Position numbers and translations under genes: made by a program. Of a stretch of DNA of 14,122 nt, positions 1-6,183 are shown in pieces. The DNA comes from an uncultured Oscillibacter sp. GTDB lineage: Bacteria > Bacillota > Clostridia > Oscillospirales > Oscillospiraceae. The stretch lies in NCBI GenBank assembly GCA_937884915.1, contig CALAAN010000012.1:1-14122 (forward strand), written 5' to 3'. The notes below the pieces were generated by a model. The model worked only from the letters and a program-made list of their open reading frames with translations, had not been told where the DNA came from and did not search any database. How positions within the stretch are numbered: position 1 is the first letter of the stretch; every line of letters begins with the position of its first letter.

Positions 1-125
1 ATGAGCTGGCCGAGCGCGCAGATCGCGCCGCCGATGAAAAAGGCGAAGGCGGTATCCTTGAAAATGGGCGATTTTGGCGCAAGGCGCTTGACGTACTCCT
101 GATATTCCTGCGGCGTCATATCCAT
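1..125 (-). CDS. spoVAC: Stage V sporulation protein AC, 5' end only
   Basis: SpoVAC is a small inner-membrane protein of the forespore, part of the SpoVA channel that moves dipicolinic acid into the spore and releases it at germination. Only the first 41 codons are in the window; the gene runs off the left edge. The visible start reads MDMTPQEYQEYVKRLAPKSP, followed by the beginning of a hydrophobic segment rich in Gly, Ala and Ile (residues 25-41). The TPxEYQxxVKxxAPKSP opening is the typical SpoVAC N-terminus, recognised from memory of the family. The start is set by an AAGGAGTG ribosome binding site at 133-140 on the - strand, 7 bases before the ATG at 125-123. It is divergent from hemW. 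The rest of a spoVA operon (spoVAD, spoVAE) is expected to the left, but that is inference. Confidence 0.88.
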   Translation of the reverse strand, partial: MDMTPQEYQEYVKRLAPKSPIFKDTAFAFFIGGAICALGQL

Positions 126-146
126 GAAGAATCACTCCTTTTGCCG

Positions 147-176
147 TAGTGTTTGCGGGAAATGAGTGAAATATCC
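147..176 (-). promoter_or_regulatory. Possible forespore (SigG/SigF-type) promoter of spoVAC
   Basis: On the - strand, GGATA (176-172) lies 18 bases before AACACTA (153-147). The SigG consensus recalled from Bacillus is GHATR-18-CATNHTA, so spacing is right with one mismatch in the -35 and two in the -10. The same bases read as a SigF-type site: GGATA-15-GCAAACACTA against GYWTA-15-GGNRANAHTR, one mismatch in each half. spoVA genes are known forespore genes, which raises the prior. Against it, transcription would start near 140, leaving a leader of only about 15 nt with the ribosome site at its very 5' end. Confidence 0.35.
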
Positions 177-189
177 GAGCGCTGACATC

Positions 190-217
190 TTGCGTGCGGC
201 GCGGTTTGTGCTACAAT
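190..217 (+). promoter_or_regulatory. Promoter of hemW with extended -10
   Basis: TTGCGT (190-195), a 16-base spacer and TACAAT (212-217) preceded by TGC (209-211) form a SigA-type promoter with an extended -10. The -35 matches TTGACA in only three or four positions, so the extended -10 carries most of the evidence. Transcription would begin near 224, leaving a leader of about 28 nt before the hemW ATG. Confidence 0.5.
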
Positions 218-251
218 GGGCGAGGACATTTTTTGCAAAGGAGCTGACGCG

Positions 252-1370
252 ATGCGGCCGCTGGGACTGTATCTCCATATTCCGTTCTGCAAGGCGAAGT
301 GCATTTACTGCGACTTCTACTCGCTCCCGCATTCCGAGGAGAAGATGGACGCCTACACCGCGGCCCTGCAGCGCGATCTGATCTGCTGGGCATCTGAGGC
401 GAAAGATCATACCGTTGACACGATCTACTTTGGCGGCGGCACGCCGAGCTACCTCGGCGCGGACCGGCTCTGCCGGATTTTGAAGACGGTTTTTGCCCAT
501 TACCGCGTGGCTGAAAACGCCGAGATCACGACCGAGGCAAATCCCGACAGCGCGCGGGAGGTCTCGGCGCTGCGGCAGCTCAGAGAAGCGGGCTTCAACC
601 GCATTTCGCTCGGGATGCAGTCGGCGAGCGACGACGAGCTGCGCCTGATCGGGCGCGTCCACACGCATAAAGAGACGGTCGAGGCTGTGCGCGCCGCCTG
701 CGCGGCGGGCTTCGACAATGTGAGCCTCGATCTCATTTACGGGCTTCCCAATCAGACGATGGCGCGCTGGCGGGAAAACCTGCAAGCGGCCATCGCTTTA
801 CAGCCCGAGCACCTCTCATGCTACGGGCTCAAGATCGAGGAGGGCACGCCGCTCGACCGCAAAAAAGACGCCCTGCGCATCCCCGACGACGATGAACAGG
901 CGGAGGAGTACCTTGCGGCGGTCGAGCTGCTCGGAAAGGCGGGCTATGCGCAGTACGAAATTTCAAACTTCGCGCGCCCTGGGCGCGAATCGCGCCACAA
1001 CCTCAAGTATTGGACGATGCAGGAGTATCTGGGCTTCGGCCCCGGCGCGCATTCGGACTTCGGCGGGCGGCGCTTCGCCTGTGCGCGTGACCTGCGCGCG
1101 TATATCGGGGGTGAGGAGCGCCTTTCCGAGAGCGTGTGCCCCGCGGAACGCGAGCGCGAGGAGGAGCGCGTCATGCTCGCCCTGCGCACCGTGCGGGGGC
1201 TCGACCTGTCGGCGCTCAGAGAGAACACACAAGAGGCCGAGGCCGTGCTCGAAAAGTGCGCACGCCACGGCCTGTCTAAAAAGGAAAATGGCCGCTGGTG
1301 CCTGACGCCGCAGGGCTTTCTGGTGTCGAACGCCGTCATCGTGCGGGTGCTCGAGGCGCTTTCACTCTAA
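252..1370 (+). CDS. hemW: Radical SAM heme chaperone HemW (HemN-like)
   Basis: 372-aa cytosolic radical-SAM protein of the HemN/HemW family. The [4Fe-4S] motif is C13-x3-C17-x2-C20 followed directly by DF. HemW proteins have CxxxCxYCDF, while true oxygen-independent coproporphyrinogen oxidase (HemN) has a further Cys after this triad, so HemW, a heme-binding chaperone, is the better call despite the common 'coproporphyrinogen oxidase' label. Other family marks are GGGTPSYL (residues 61-68, SAM-binding glycine motif), the NRISLGMQS strand and the SLDLIYGLP strand. Length is normal for HemW. The ATG at 252 is chosen because AAAGGAG (237-243) lies 8 bases upstream; an in-frame ATG at 216 lacks a ribosome site and overlaps the probable -10. 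It is transcribed alone: spoVAC diverges and the next gene has its own promoter. HemW is often near hrcA/dnaK in Firmicutes; that is not the case here. Confidence 0.92.
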   Translation: MRPLGLYLHIPFCKAKCIYCDFYSLPHSEEKMDAYTAALQRDLICWASEAKDHTVDTIYFGGGTPSYLGADRLCRILKTVFAHYRVAENAEITTEANPDSAREVSALRQLREAGFNRISLGMQSASDDELRLIGRVHTHKETVEAVRAACAAGFDNVSLDLIYGLPNQTMARWRENLQAAIALQPEHLSCYGLKIEEGTPLDRKKDALRIPDDDEQAEEYLAAVELLGKAGYAQYEISNFARPGRESRHNLKYWTMQEYLGFGPGAHSDFGGRRFACARDLRAYIGGEERLSESVCPAEREREEERVMLALRTVRGLDLSALRENTQEAEAVLEKCARHGLSKKENGRWCLTPQGFLVSNAVIVRVLEALSL

Positions 1371-1412
1371 ATTTTGCGAAAAAAGTGGAAACTTTTTCCG
1401 AGTTTTCTCGTC

Positions 1413-1441
1413 TTTACTTATGGCAGGGTATCTGCTATACT
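1413..1441 (+). promoter_or_regulatory. Promoter of the SLH-domain glycosidase gene
   Basis: TTTACT (1413-1418), a 17-base spacer and TATACT (1436-1441) preceded by TGC form a good SigA-type promoter with extended -10. Predicted start is near 1448, giving a leader of about 40 nt. The surrounding 1371-1487 gap is clearly more A/T-rich than the flanking genes. Confidence 0.68.
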
Positions 1442-1487
1442 GTGTTATGTTTACCAATTCAAGGCATTTTCAGCAAGGAGGCAAATC

Positions 1488-4421
1488 GTGAAATCCATCA
1501 TCCGTAAGTTTTTGTCGCTGTCGCTGGCGGTCGTGCTGGCGGCGGCTCCGCTCGATGCGCTGGCGTCTGACGCGCTCGGCGACGATCTGACGAACTCGAC
1601 TGTCGAGGTCAACGAGCGCACCGAGCTCAACGCTGGCACGTTCTGGAGCAATACCTACTCCGACCTCCGGCAGGAGAACTACGTCGTCTATGAGCCAAAC
1701 AGCAGTGTGAAGCCCATTGTTTCGAGCGGCAGCTACAGCACGCAGCTCTCGACCGTTTCGACCGCGGCTCACACGCTGGAAGCCGAGGGCTACCGCGTGG
1801 TTGCTGGCATCAACGGCGACTATTACGACACCGCCAACGGCATCGCGCTCGGCAGCGTGATGAGCGAGGGCGTTTTCCGAAACATTTCCGGCAGCTATTA
1901 TGCCCTCGGCTTCTACGACGACGGCACGGCGGTGATGGGCAAGCCCAACCTCCGCATCAACGCCGAAACCGACAGCGGCAGCACGTTCGGCATCACGGCC
2001 ATGAACTATGTCCGCCAGACGTCGTTCGGTATCTTCCTGTACGACGACAGCTTCAATGCCCGCGGCACGATCGGCACGAGCGAGCCGGGCCTTGACGTCG
2101 TCTGCTCGGTGGACCGCGGCGAGCTGGGCATCGGCGAGGAGCTGACGCTCAGGGTCGAAAATATCGTTGAAAACGGCGTCGATACAGCTGTCGGCAAGGG
2201 CCAGTATGTGCTGTCGGTCAACCTCAAGTCCAGCGAAAGCTATCTGAACGCCATGCGCGCGCTTCAGGTCGGTGACTATGTCACCGTCTCCGTCAGTGCG
2301 AGCGGCAGCGAGTGGAACGGCGTGACGAACATGATCGGCGCGCTCTATCAGTTGGTCGAAAACGGTCAGGTCTGCTCGGGCCTTGTCAACGGCAGCGCGC
2401 CGCGCACGGCGGTGGGTCTCAAGCGCGACGGCTCGCTTGTGATGTACACCATTGATGGCCGCCAGAGCGGCTATTCCATCGGCGCGACGCTGACGCAGGT
2501 CGCCGAGCGCATGGTCGAGCTTGGCTGCGTGACCGCGCTGAGTCTGGACGGCGGCGGCTCGACCGCGCTCGTCGCGACGCAGCCCGACAGCACGACGGCC
2601 TCGCTTGTGAACAAGCCCTCCGGCGGCAGCGAGCGCGCGGTGACGAACCATCTCTTCTTAGTGGCGGACAGCCGCCCGACGAACTCCGTGGGTCATGTGT
2701 ACCTTGAAAGCGAGAGCACCCGCGTGCTCCCGAACGCGCAGGTCAAGCTGAGCGCGACGGTGCTCGACACGAACTATATCCCGATGTCCTCGCAGGACGT
2801 GACGCTGCGCGCCGACAGGGGCACGATCGACGGCGATGTCCTGACCGCGCCTGAATCCGGCACTGTGACCGTGACGGCGCGCGCGGGCGGCGCGAGCACG
2901 GAGCTCGAGATCGAGGTCGTGACGCAGCCTGACAGCATCAGCGTCCAGCAGAACGGCAAGGCCGTGAGCGCCATCACCGTGAGCGCAGGCGAGACGGCGA
3001 CGCTGACCGCCTCGGCGATGTACCGCCATCTGCCGGTGCTCGGCGACAACAAGGGCTTTACCTGGACCGTGCAGGGCAATGTCGGCACGATCGAAAACGG
3101 CGTGTTCACGGCGTCCGGCAGCATCGGCAGCGGCAGCGTGACGGCGAGCCTCGGCCGCATTTCCGTGACGATCCCCGTGACGGTGACGGCGCGCGCCCTG
3201 CGCACGCTCGACGGCTTTGAGACCTCGTTCGCGACCGCGACCGGCACGCGCGCGATGCTCTCCTACAATAGTGAAATGACCCGCGTGCACAACGACTACG
3301 CCTCCGCGCGCCTCGACTATGCGACCGGCAGCGAGGGCAACGCCTACATTGGCCTCAACTACGCGATCCCCTCGAATTATGACCAGCTCAACTTCTGGGT
3401 CTACGGTGACAATAGCGGCGCGCAGCTCGCGCTGGTGACGGACGCGGGATCTGTGAACCTCGGCGCTCTCAACTTCTCCGGCTGGAAGCTGCTGACGGCG
3501 AACCTCGGCGCGGCGACCGCGATCACGGGTATGACGGTCTCTTCGGACGCGGAGCTTATCAGCGCCATTTACCTTGACCAGTTCGTGCTGTCCTACGGCG
3601 GCCTGACCGACACGACCGCACCGAAGCTCTCGCTCCAGTACAATGCGGCGGGCAACACCGTGACGGGCACGGTGCGCGACGACGTCGACGGCGCGGCCAT
3701 CCCGACCATCCGCGTGACCTACGACGGCAAGAGCTACACGTCCTACACCTACAATCAGTCCAGCGGCGCGCTGAGTATTTCGCTTCCTGCGGCGGACGGC
3801 GCGCAGCACCGCGTGAGTGTGGTGGCGGGCGACGCGAGCGGCAACCTGAGCCGCGCGGGCGTGAACGCCGGTACGTCGAGCGCAACGCCGGCCTTTGCCG
3901 ATATGCAGGACCACTGGGCGAACGACGCGGTGGCGTACCTCAAGCGCAGCGGCATTTCGAACGGCTCGAACGGCAATTTCCTGCCCGATACGAACATCAG
4001 CCGTCAGGAATTTGCCGTGCTGCTGTACCGCTATCTCGGCGATTCGAAGGACTACTCCTCTGTGCAGCTCCCGTTTGCCGATACGAATGAGATCGCATCC
4101 TGGGCACTGAATGGTGCGAAGGCGATGTACTCGCTCGGCATCATCAAGGGCAGCTCCGACGGCTCGGGCAAGCTCTACTTCAACCCCACGGCCAACGTGA
4201 GCCGCCAGGAGGCGGTGACGATGCTCGGCCGACTGACCGAAAAGGGCTACGCCCAGCCTGCGCTCAAGTTCACCGACAGCGGCGCGATCCAGTCCTGGGC
4301 GGCGGAGTACGTGAGCACGCTCAGTGAGATGGGCATCCTCACGGGCTTTGACGACGGCAGTTTCCGCCCCAACGGCGCGATGACGAGGGCGCAGGTGGCG
4401 ACAGTACTTTATAAATTCTAA
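1488..4421 (+). CDS. Secreted phosphodiester glycosidase (NAGPA family) with Ig-like and three SLH domains
   Basis: 977-aa exported, cell-wall-anchored protein. Residues 1-26 are a signal peptide (KSIIRK, a hydrophobic core, then ALA-S). Residues about 100-392 form a phosphodiester glycosidase domain related to the mammalian GlcNAc-1-phosphodiester 'uncovering' enzyme (NAGPA, PF09992), with AGINGDYYD near 106-114, TAVGLKRDGSLVMYTIDGR near 307-325 and SLDGGGSTALVA near 352-363. Residues about 400-478 and 481-568 resemble bacterial Ig-like domains; 574-705 looks like a beta-rich, carbohydrate-binding-type domain; 708-790 is another Ig-like stretch. Three SLH repeats (802-849, 862-917, 927-977) with FAD/FTD, W and SRQE or TRAQ motifs should bind secondary cell-wall polymer. 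The GTG start is chosen because AAGGAGG (1475-1481) lies 6 bases upstream and it gives a clean signal peptide; the upstream in-frame ATG at 1374 lies before the promoter. Single-gene unit between its own promoter and a terminator. The domain call is firm; the substrate, probably a phosphodiester-linked sugar of wall or capsule polymer, is inference. Confidence 0.88.
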   Translation: MKSIIRKFLSLSLAVVLAAAPLDALASDALGDDLTNSTVEVNERTELNAGTFWSNTYSDLRQENYVVYEPNSSVKPIVSSGSYSTQLSTVSTAAHTLEAEGYRVVAGINGDYYDTANGIALGSVMSEGVFRNISGSYYALGFYDDGTAVMGKPNLRINAETDSGSTFGITAMNYVRQTSFGIFLYDDSFNARGTIGTSEPGLDVVCSVDRGELGIGEELTLRVENIVENGVDTAVGKGQYVLSVNLKSSESYLNAMRALQVGDYVTVSVSASGSEWNGVTNMIGALYQLVENGQVCSGLVNGSAPRTAVGLKRDGSLVMYTIDGRQSGYSIGATLTQVAERMVELGCVTALSLDGGGSTALVATQPDSTTASLVNKPSGGSERAVTNHLFLVADSRPTNSVGHVYLESESTRVLPNAQVKLSATVLDTNYIPMSSQDVTLRADRGTIDGDVLTAPESGTVTVTARAGGASTELEIEVVTQPDSISVQQNGKAVSAITVSAGETATLTASAMYRHLPVLGDNKGFTWTVQGNVGTIENGVFTASGSIGSGSVTASLGRISVTIPVTVTARALRTLDGFETSFATATGTRAMLSYNSEMTRVHNDYASARLDYATGSEGNAYIGLNYAIPSNYDQLNFWVYGDNSGAQLALVTDAGSVNLGALNFSGWKLLTANLGAATAITGMTVSSDAELISAIYLDQFVLSYGGLTDTTAPKLSLQYNAAGNTVTGTVRDDVDGAAIPTIRVTYDGKSYTSYTYNQSSGALSISLPAADGAQHRVSVVAGDASGNLSRAGVNAGTSSATPAFADMQDHWANDAVAYLKRSGISNGSNGNFLPDTNISRQEFAVLLYRYLGDSKDYSSVQLPFADTNEIASWALNGAKAMYSLGIIKGSSDGSGKLYFNPTANVSRQEAVTMLGRLTEKGYAQPALKFTDSGAIQSWAAEYVSTLSEMGILTGFDDGSFRPNGAMTRAQVATVLYKF

Positions 4422-4460
4422 AATAAGGGAGAGCAGCTTTCGCTGCTCTCCCTTATTTTA
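4419..4460 (+). terminator. Perfect 19-bp hairpin terminator, including the stop codon
   Basis: The arm 4419-4437 (TAAAATAAGGGAGAGCAGC) is perfectly complementary to 4442-4460 across a TTTC loop. The A tract on the left arm and the T-rich end of the right arm make it usable as an intrinsic terminator in both directions. The TAA stop of the preceding gene forms the first three bases of the stem. Confidence 0.85.
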
Positions 4461-4471
4461 GAGGGGGATTG

Positions 4472-4531
4472 CAGGCCGCTGCGCGCATAATTCGCCCGCC
4501 GACGGCGGGCGAATTCCACACTTGCGGCCTG
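4472..4531. repeat. Nested palindrome: 12-bp hairpin inside an 8-bp stem
   Basis: AATTCGCCCGCC (4489-4500) pairs perfectly with GGCGGGCGAATT (4504-4515) over a 3-base GAC loop. It is enclosed by CAGGCCGC (4472-4479), which is perfectly complementary to GCGGCCTG (4524-4531). This lies just beyond the terminator of the SLH gene. Confidence 0.75.
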
Positions 4532-4537
4532 AGAGGA

Positions 4538-4570
4538 GTCATTTCCAACGCGCATGTCGTTGGAAATGAC
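4538..4570. repeat. 13-bp perfect hairpin
   Basis: GTCATTTCCAACG (4538-4550) pairs perfectly with CGTTGGAAATGAC (4558-4570) over a 7-base loop. Its arm differs in sequence from the TTTCGCG family on either side. Confidence 0.75.
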
Positions 4571-4581
4571 GATCAAAATTA

Positions 4582-4603
4582 TTTCGCGTCTGCGGACGCG
4601 AAA
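4582..4603. repeat. 9-bp perfect hairpin of the TTTCGCG type
   Basis: TTTCGCGTC (4582-4590) pairs perfectly with GACGCGAAA (4595-4603) over a TGCG loop. Same arm base as the hairpins at 4632 and 4675. Confidence 0.72.
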
Positions 4604-4627
4604 GTCTGCGACGCTTGGGTGCGGTGG

Positions 4628-4696
4628 GCTGTTTCGCGCCCGGAGGGCGCAAAATGTGCGCCTGGGGGATGCTGTTTCGCGCCTGGGGGCGCGAAA
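4628..4696. repeat. Imperfect direct repeat of a TTTCGCGCC hairpin, period 43
   Basis: GCTGTTTCGCGCC begins at 4628 and again at 4671. Copy 1 folds as TTTCGCGCCC (4632-4641) with GGGCGCAAAA (4645-4654) over GGA, with one mismatched pair. Copy 2 folds perfectly as TTTCGCGCC (4675-4683) with GGCGCGAAA (4688-4696) over TGGG. The two units differ mainly in the loop and at the mispaired base, as expected of a duplicated unit. Confidence 0.7.
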
Positions 4697-4703
4697 GGCG
4701 CAC
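4656..4703. repeat. 8-bp stem enclosing the second TTTCGCG hairpin
   Basis: GTGCGCCT (4656-4663) is perfectly complementary to AGGCGCAC (4696-4703), enclosing the hairpin 4675-4696 (sharing base 4696). This gives the same nested plan as the structure at 4472-4531. Confidence 0.6.
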
Positions 4704-4745
4704 CTTTCGGCTTGAGGAGGGGGCGATAGGGGATTTGAACGCTGC

Positions 4746-4787
4746 TTTTTTGCGGAAAATGCGCAAAAAGGGGCTACCTTTTTGCGC
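4746..4787 (+). other. Three segments able to form two mutually exclusive hairpins
   Basis: Segment A TTTTTGCG (4747-4754), segment B GCGCAAAAAGG (4761-4771) and segment C CCTTTTTGCGC (4777-4787). B pairs with C as an 11-bp perfect stem with a 5-base loop, or with A as an 8-bp perfect stem with a 7-base loop. The B:C hairpin ends 10 bases before the probable -10 of the lipoprotein gene and covers the -35 area, so it could act as an operator; it could only be a leader switch if transcripts arrive from further upstream. Confidence 0.5.
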
Positions 4788-4794
4788 CTCGGCG

Positions 4795-4803
4795 TGCTAT
4801 GAT
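4795..4803 (+). promoter_or_regulatory. Extended -10 promoter of the lipoprotein/two-component unit
   Basis: TGC followed by TATGAT (4798-4803) is an extended -10. No good -35 is found 16-18 bases upstream, where the hairpin at 4761-4787 lies; this may mean an activator-dependent promoter. Predicted start is near 4810, with a leader of about 35 nt. Confidence 0.5.
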
Positions 4804-4844
4804 AATTGTGAATCAATATCTGCATGAAAAAGGAGGCGGAGAGG

Positions 4845-6170
4845 ATGAAGCGTGCGGGGAGACTGCTGGTGATCGGATTATTTTCGCTGCTGCTTTCGGG
4901 CTGCATGTTCACGACGCCGGAGACGTCGCTCTACCGCCTGCCGAAGCTCGCGGGCGAGTATGAGTCGCTTGAATCGCAGATCGACGCGCTGCTCTCGAGC
5001 GGCGCGGAGTATTCCGCACCCACGTCGGGCAGCAATTTACAGAGCGTGCAGATGATCGACCTCGACGGCGACGGCAGCGAGGAGGCGGTGGCGTTCTTCC
5101 GCCGCGCGAGCGACAAAAAGCCGATGAAGATCTACATCTTCAAGGCCGACGGCGACAGTTACGAGCGCTACGCCGTGATCGAGGGCACGTCGAGCCAGAT
5201 CTACAGCGTGAATTACGCGGACTTGGACGGCGACGGGCGCAGGGAGATCATGGTCGGCTACAAGAGCAGCTCGGACGTGCAGGGGCTTGCCATCTATCCA
5301 CTCTCTCCCGGCACGCCGGAATCGCTCCTGACGACGGGCTATTCGCGCTATGCGAACCTCGACATGAACGGCGACGGAAAGCAGGAGCTTTTGATCATTT
5401 GCAGCGATGAAGAGAGCACGGCGCGCGTCGACTACTATGACTGGGGGGATGACGGCGCGCTGCACGCGAAGTCCGCACTGCGCCTGTCCGCTTCGGTGGC
5501 GGAGCTGAGCCGGCTGACCGCCGGCACGCTGACGGGCGGGGAGAACGCGCTGTTCGTCACGGGCGTGACGGGCGACAACCTGACCGTGACAGACGTGCTG
5601 GCGCTCAGAAGCGGGCGGCTCCAGAATATCGCCCTTGGCGCGGATGCGAATCAGGTGCCTGCGGAGGAAATTTTTCTCGGTCTTTTCCCGCGCGATGAAA
5701 ACGGCGACGGCGTGACTGAAGCGCCAAAGACACGGCCATTGCAGCGCTTTGACCGCGAGAGCGAGCCGCAGTATTACGTCGTCTGGGAGCAGTACAGCAT
5801 TGACGGTACGGTGAATGACGTGCAGAGCTGCTTCCACAATGTGGCAGACGGGTGGAGCCTTGTGCTGCCGGACGAGTGGAACAAGGACTATCTGACCGTC
5901 GAGCGCAGCGCGGGCAGCGGCGAGACCGCCGTATCCTTCTACCGCGCGGGCGAGGGCGGCTCGAGAGAGAAGCTGCTCACCGTCTATACCCTGACGGGCG
6001 AGGTGCGCGAGGGGCTTGCGAATATCGGCGACCGCTTTGTGCTCACGCAGCAGGTGGAGGCAGTGTACGCCGCGGAGATCGGAAGCGCGTGGAATATCAC
6101 GCTTGATGAGCAGTCGCTGCGCGAGCGCTTCTCGCTCATCACGGCGGAATGGACGATGGGAGACAACTGA
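4845..6170 (+). CDS. Lipoprotein with FG-GAP/VCBS-like calcium-loop repeats
   Basis: 441-aa predicted membrane-anchored lipoprotein of unknown exact role. Residues 1-20 are a lipoprotein signal (MKRAGR, hydrophobic core, lipobox LSGC with Cys20 as lipidation site), so the body should sit outside the membrane. It carries four DxDGDG-type calcium-loop motifs: DLDGDGSEE (72-80), DLDGDGRRE (126-134), DMNGDGKQE (173-181) and DENGDGVTE (284-292), the first three followed by hydrophobic beta strands as in FG-GAP/VCBS propeller blades. The C-terminal third (about 306-435) has no motif I recognise. The ATG at 4845 is chosen because AAAGGAGG (4829-4836) lies 8 bases upstream; the earlier ATG at 4824 precedes that site and would spoil the signal peptide. 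The stop is 13 bases before the response-regulator start, so the three genes are very probably co-transcribed. A role as extracellular sensor or accessory of the kinase is inference. Confidence 0.8.
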   Translation: MKRAGRLLVIGLFSLLLSGCMFTTPETSLYRLPKLAGEYESLESQIDALLSSGAEYSAPTSGSNLQSVQMIDLDGDGSEEAVAFFRRASDKKPMKIYIFKADGDSYERYAVIEGTSSQIYSVNYADLDGDGRREIMVGYKSSSDVQGLAIYPLSPGTPESLLTTGYSRYANLDMNGDGKQELLIICSDEESTARVDYYDWGDDGALHAKSALRLSASVAELSRLTAGTLTGGENALFVTGVTGDNLTVTDVLALRSGRLQNIALGADANQVPAEEIFLGLFPRDENGDGVTEAPKTRPLQRFDRESEPQYYVVWEQYSIDGTVNDVQSCFHNVADGWSLVLPDEWNKDYLTVERSAGSGETAVSFYRAGEGGSREKLLTVYTLTGEVREGLANIGDRFVLTQQVEAVYAAEIGSAWNITLDEQSLRERFSLITAEWTMGDN

Positions 6171-6183
6171 GAGGAGAAACGAT

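Larger units (their letters stand above)
4461..4740. other. Gene-free region with an array of perfect hairpins
   Basis: No convincing gene lies here. Short open frames exist on both strands, but they have no ribosome binding site and their periodic Arg/Pro/Gln-rich translation simply mirrors the palindromes. Within 240 bases there are five compact hairpins plus two enclosing stems, listed separately below. Four of the five share an arm of the form TTCGC or TTTCGCG with varying tips. Likely explanations are a family of dispersed palindromic repeats (REP/BIME-like) or a structured RNA; the sequence alone does not decide. Confidence 0.7.

Noticed and set aside
1378..1410. Possible hemW terminator: A/T-only stem AAAAAGT/ACTTTTT followed by CGAG-TTTT-CTCG
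   Set aside because: Stems are short and weak, no clear terminal T run follows, and they abut the next promoter; too uncertain to list.
1470..2651. Long open frames antisense to the SLH glycosidase gene, including another at 2658-3914
   Set aside because: They are shadows of a GC-rich, strongly biased gene: Arg/Ala/His-rich, without family motifs or ribosome sites.
4582..4696. Integron attC sites or a CRISPR array as an explanation of the TTTCGCG hairpins
   Set aside because: No attC core boxes, no integrase, and no constant repeat with unique spacers of regular length; unit spacing is irregular.
4725..4745. A tRNA-like T-loop on the - strand (GTTCAAATCCCC)
   Set aside because: The bases either side do not form a T stem, and no anticodon arm, acceptor stem or CCA is found nearby.
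4418..4912. A 164-codon open frame on the - strand and shorter ones (for example 4469-4729 on +) across the hairpin array
   Set aside because: No ribosome binding sites, repeated Arg/Pro/Gln-rich motifs that only reflect the palindromes, and overlap with the terminator and with the well-supported lipoprotein start.
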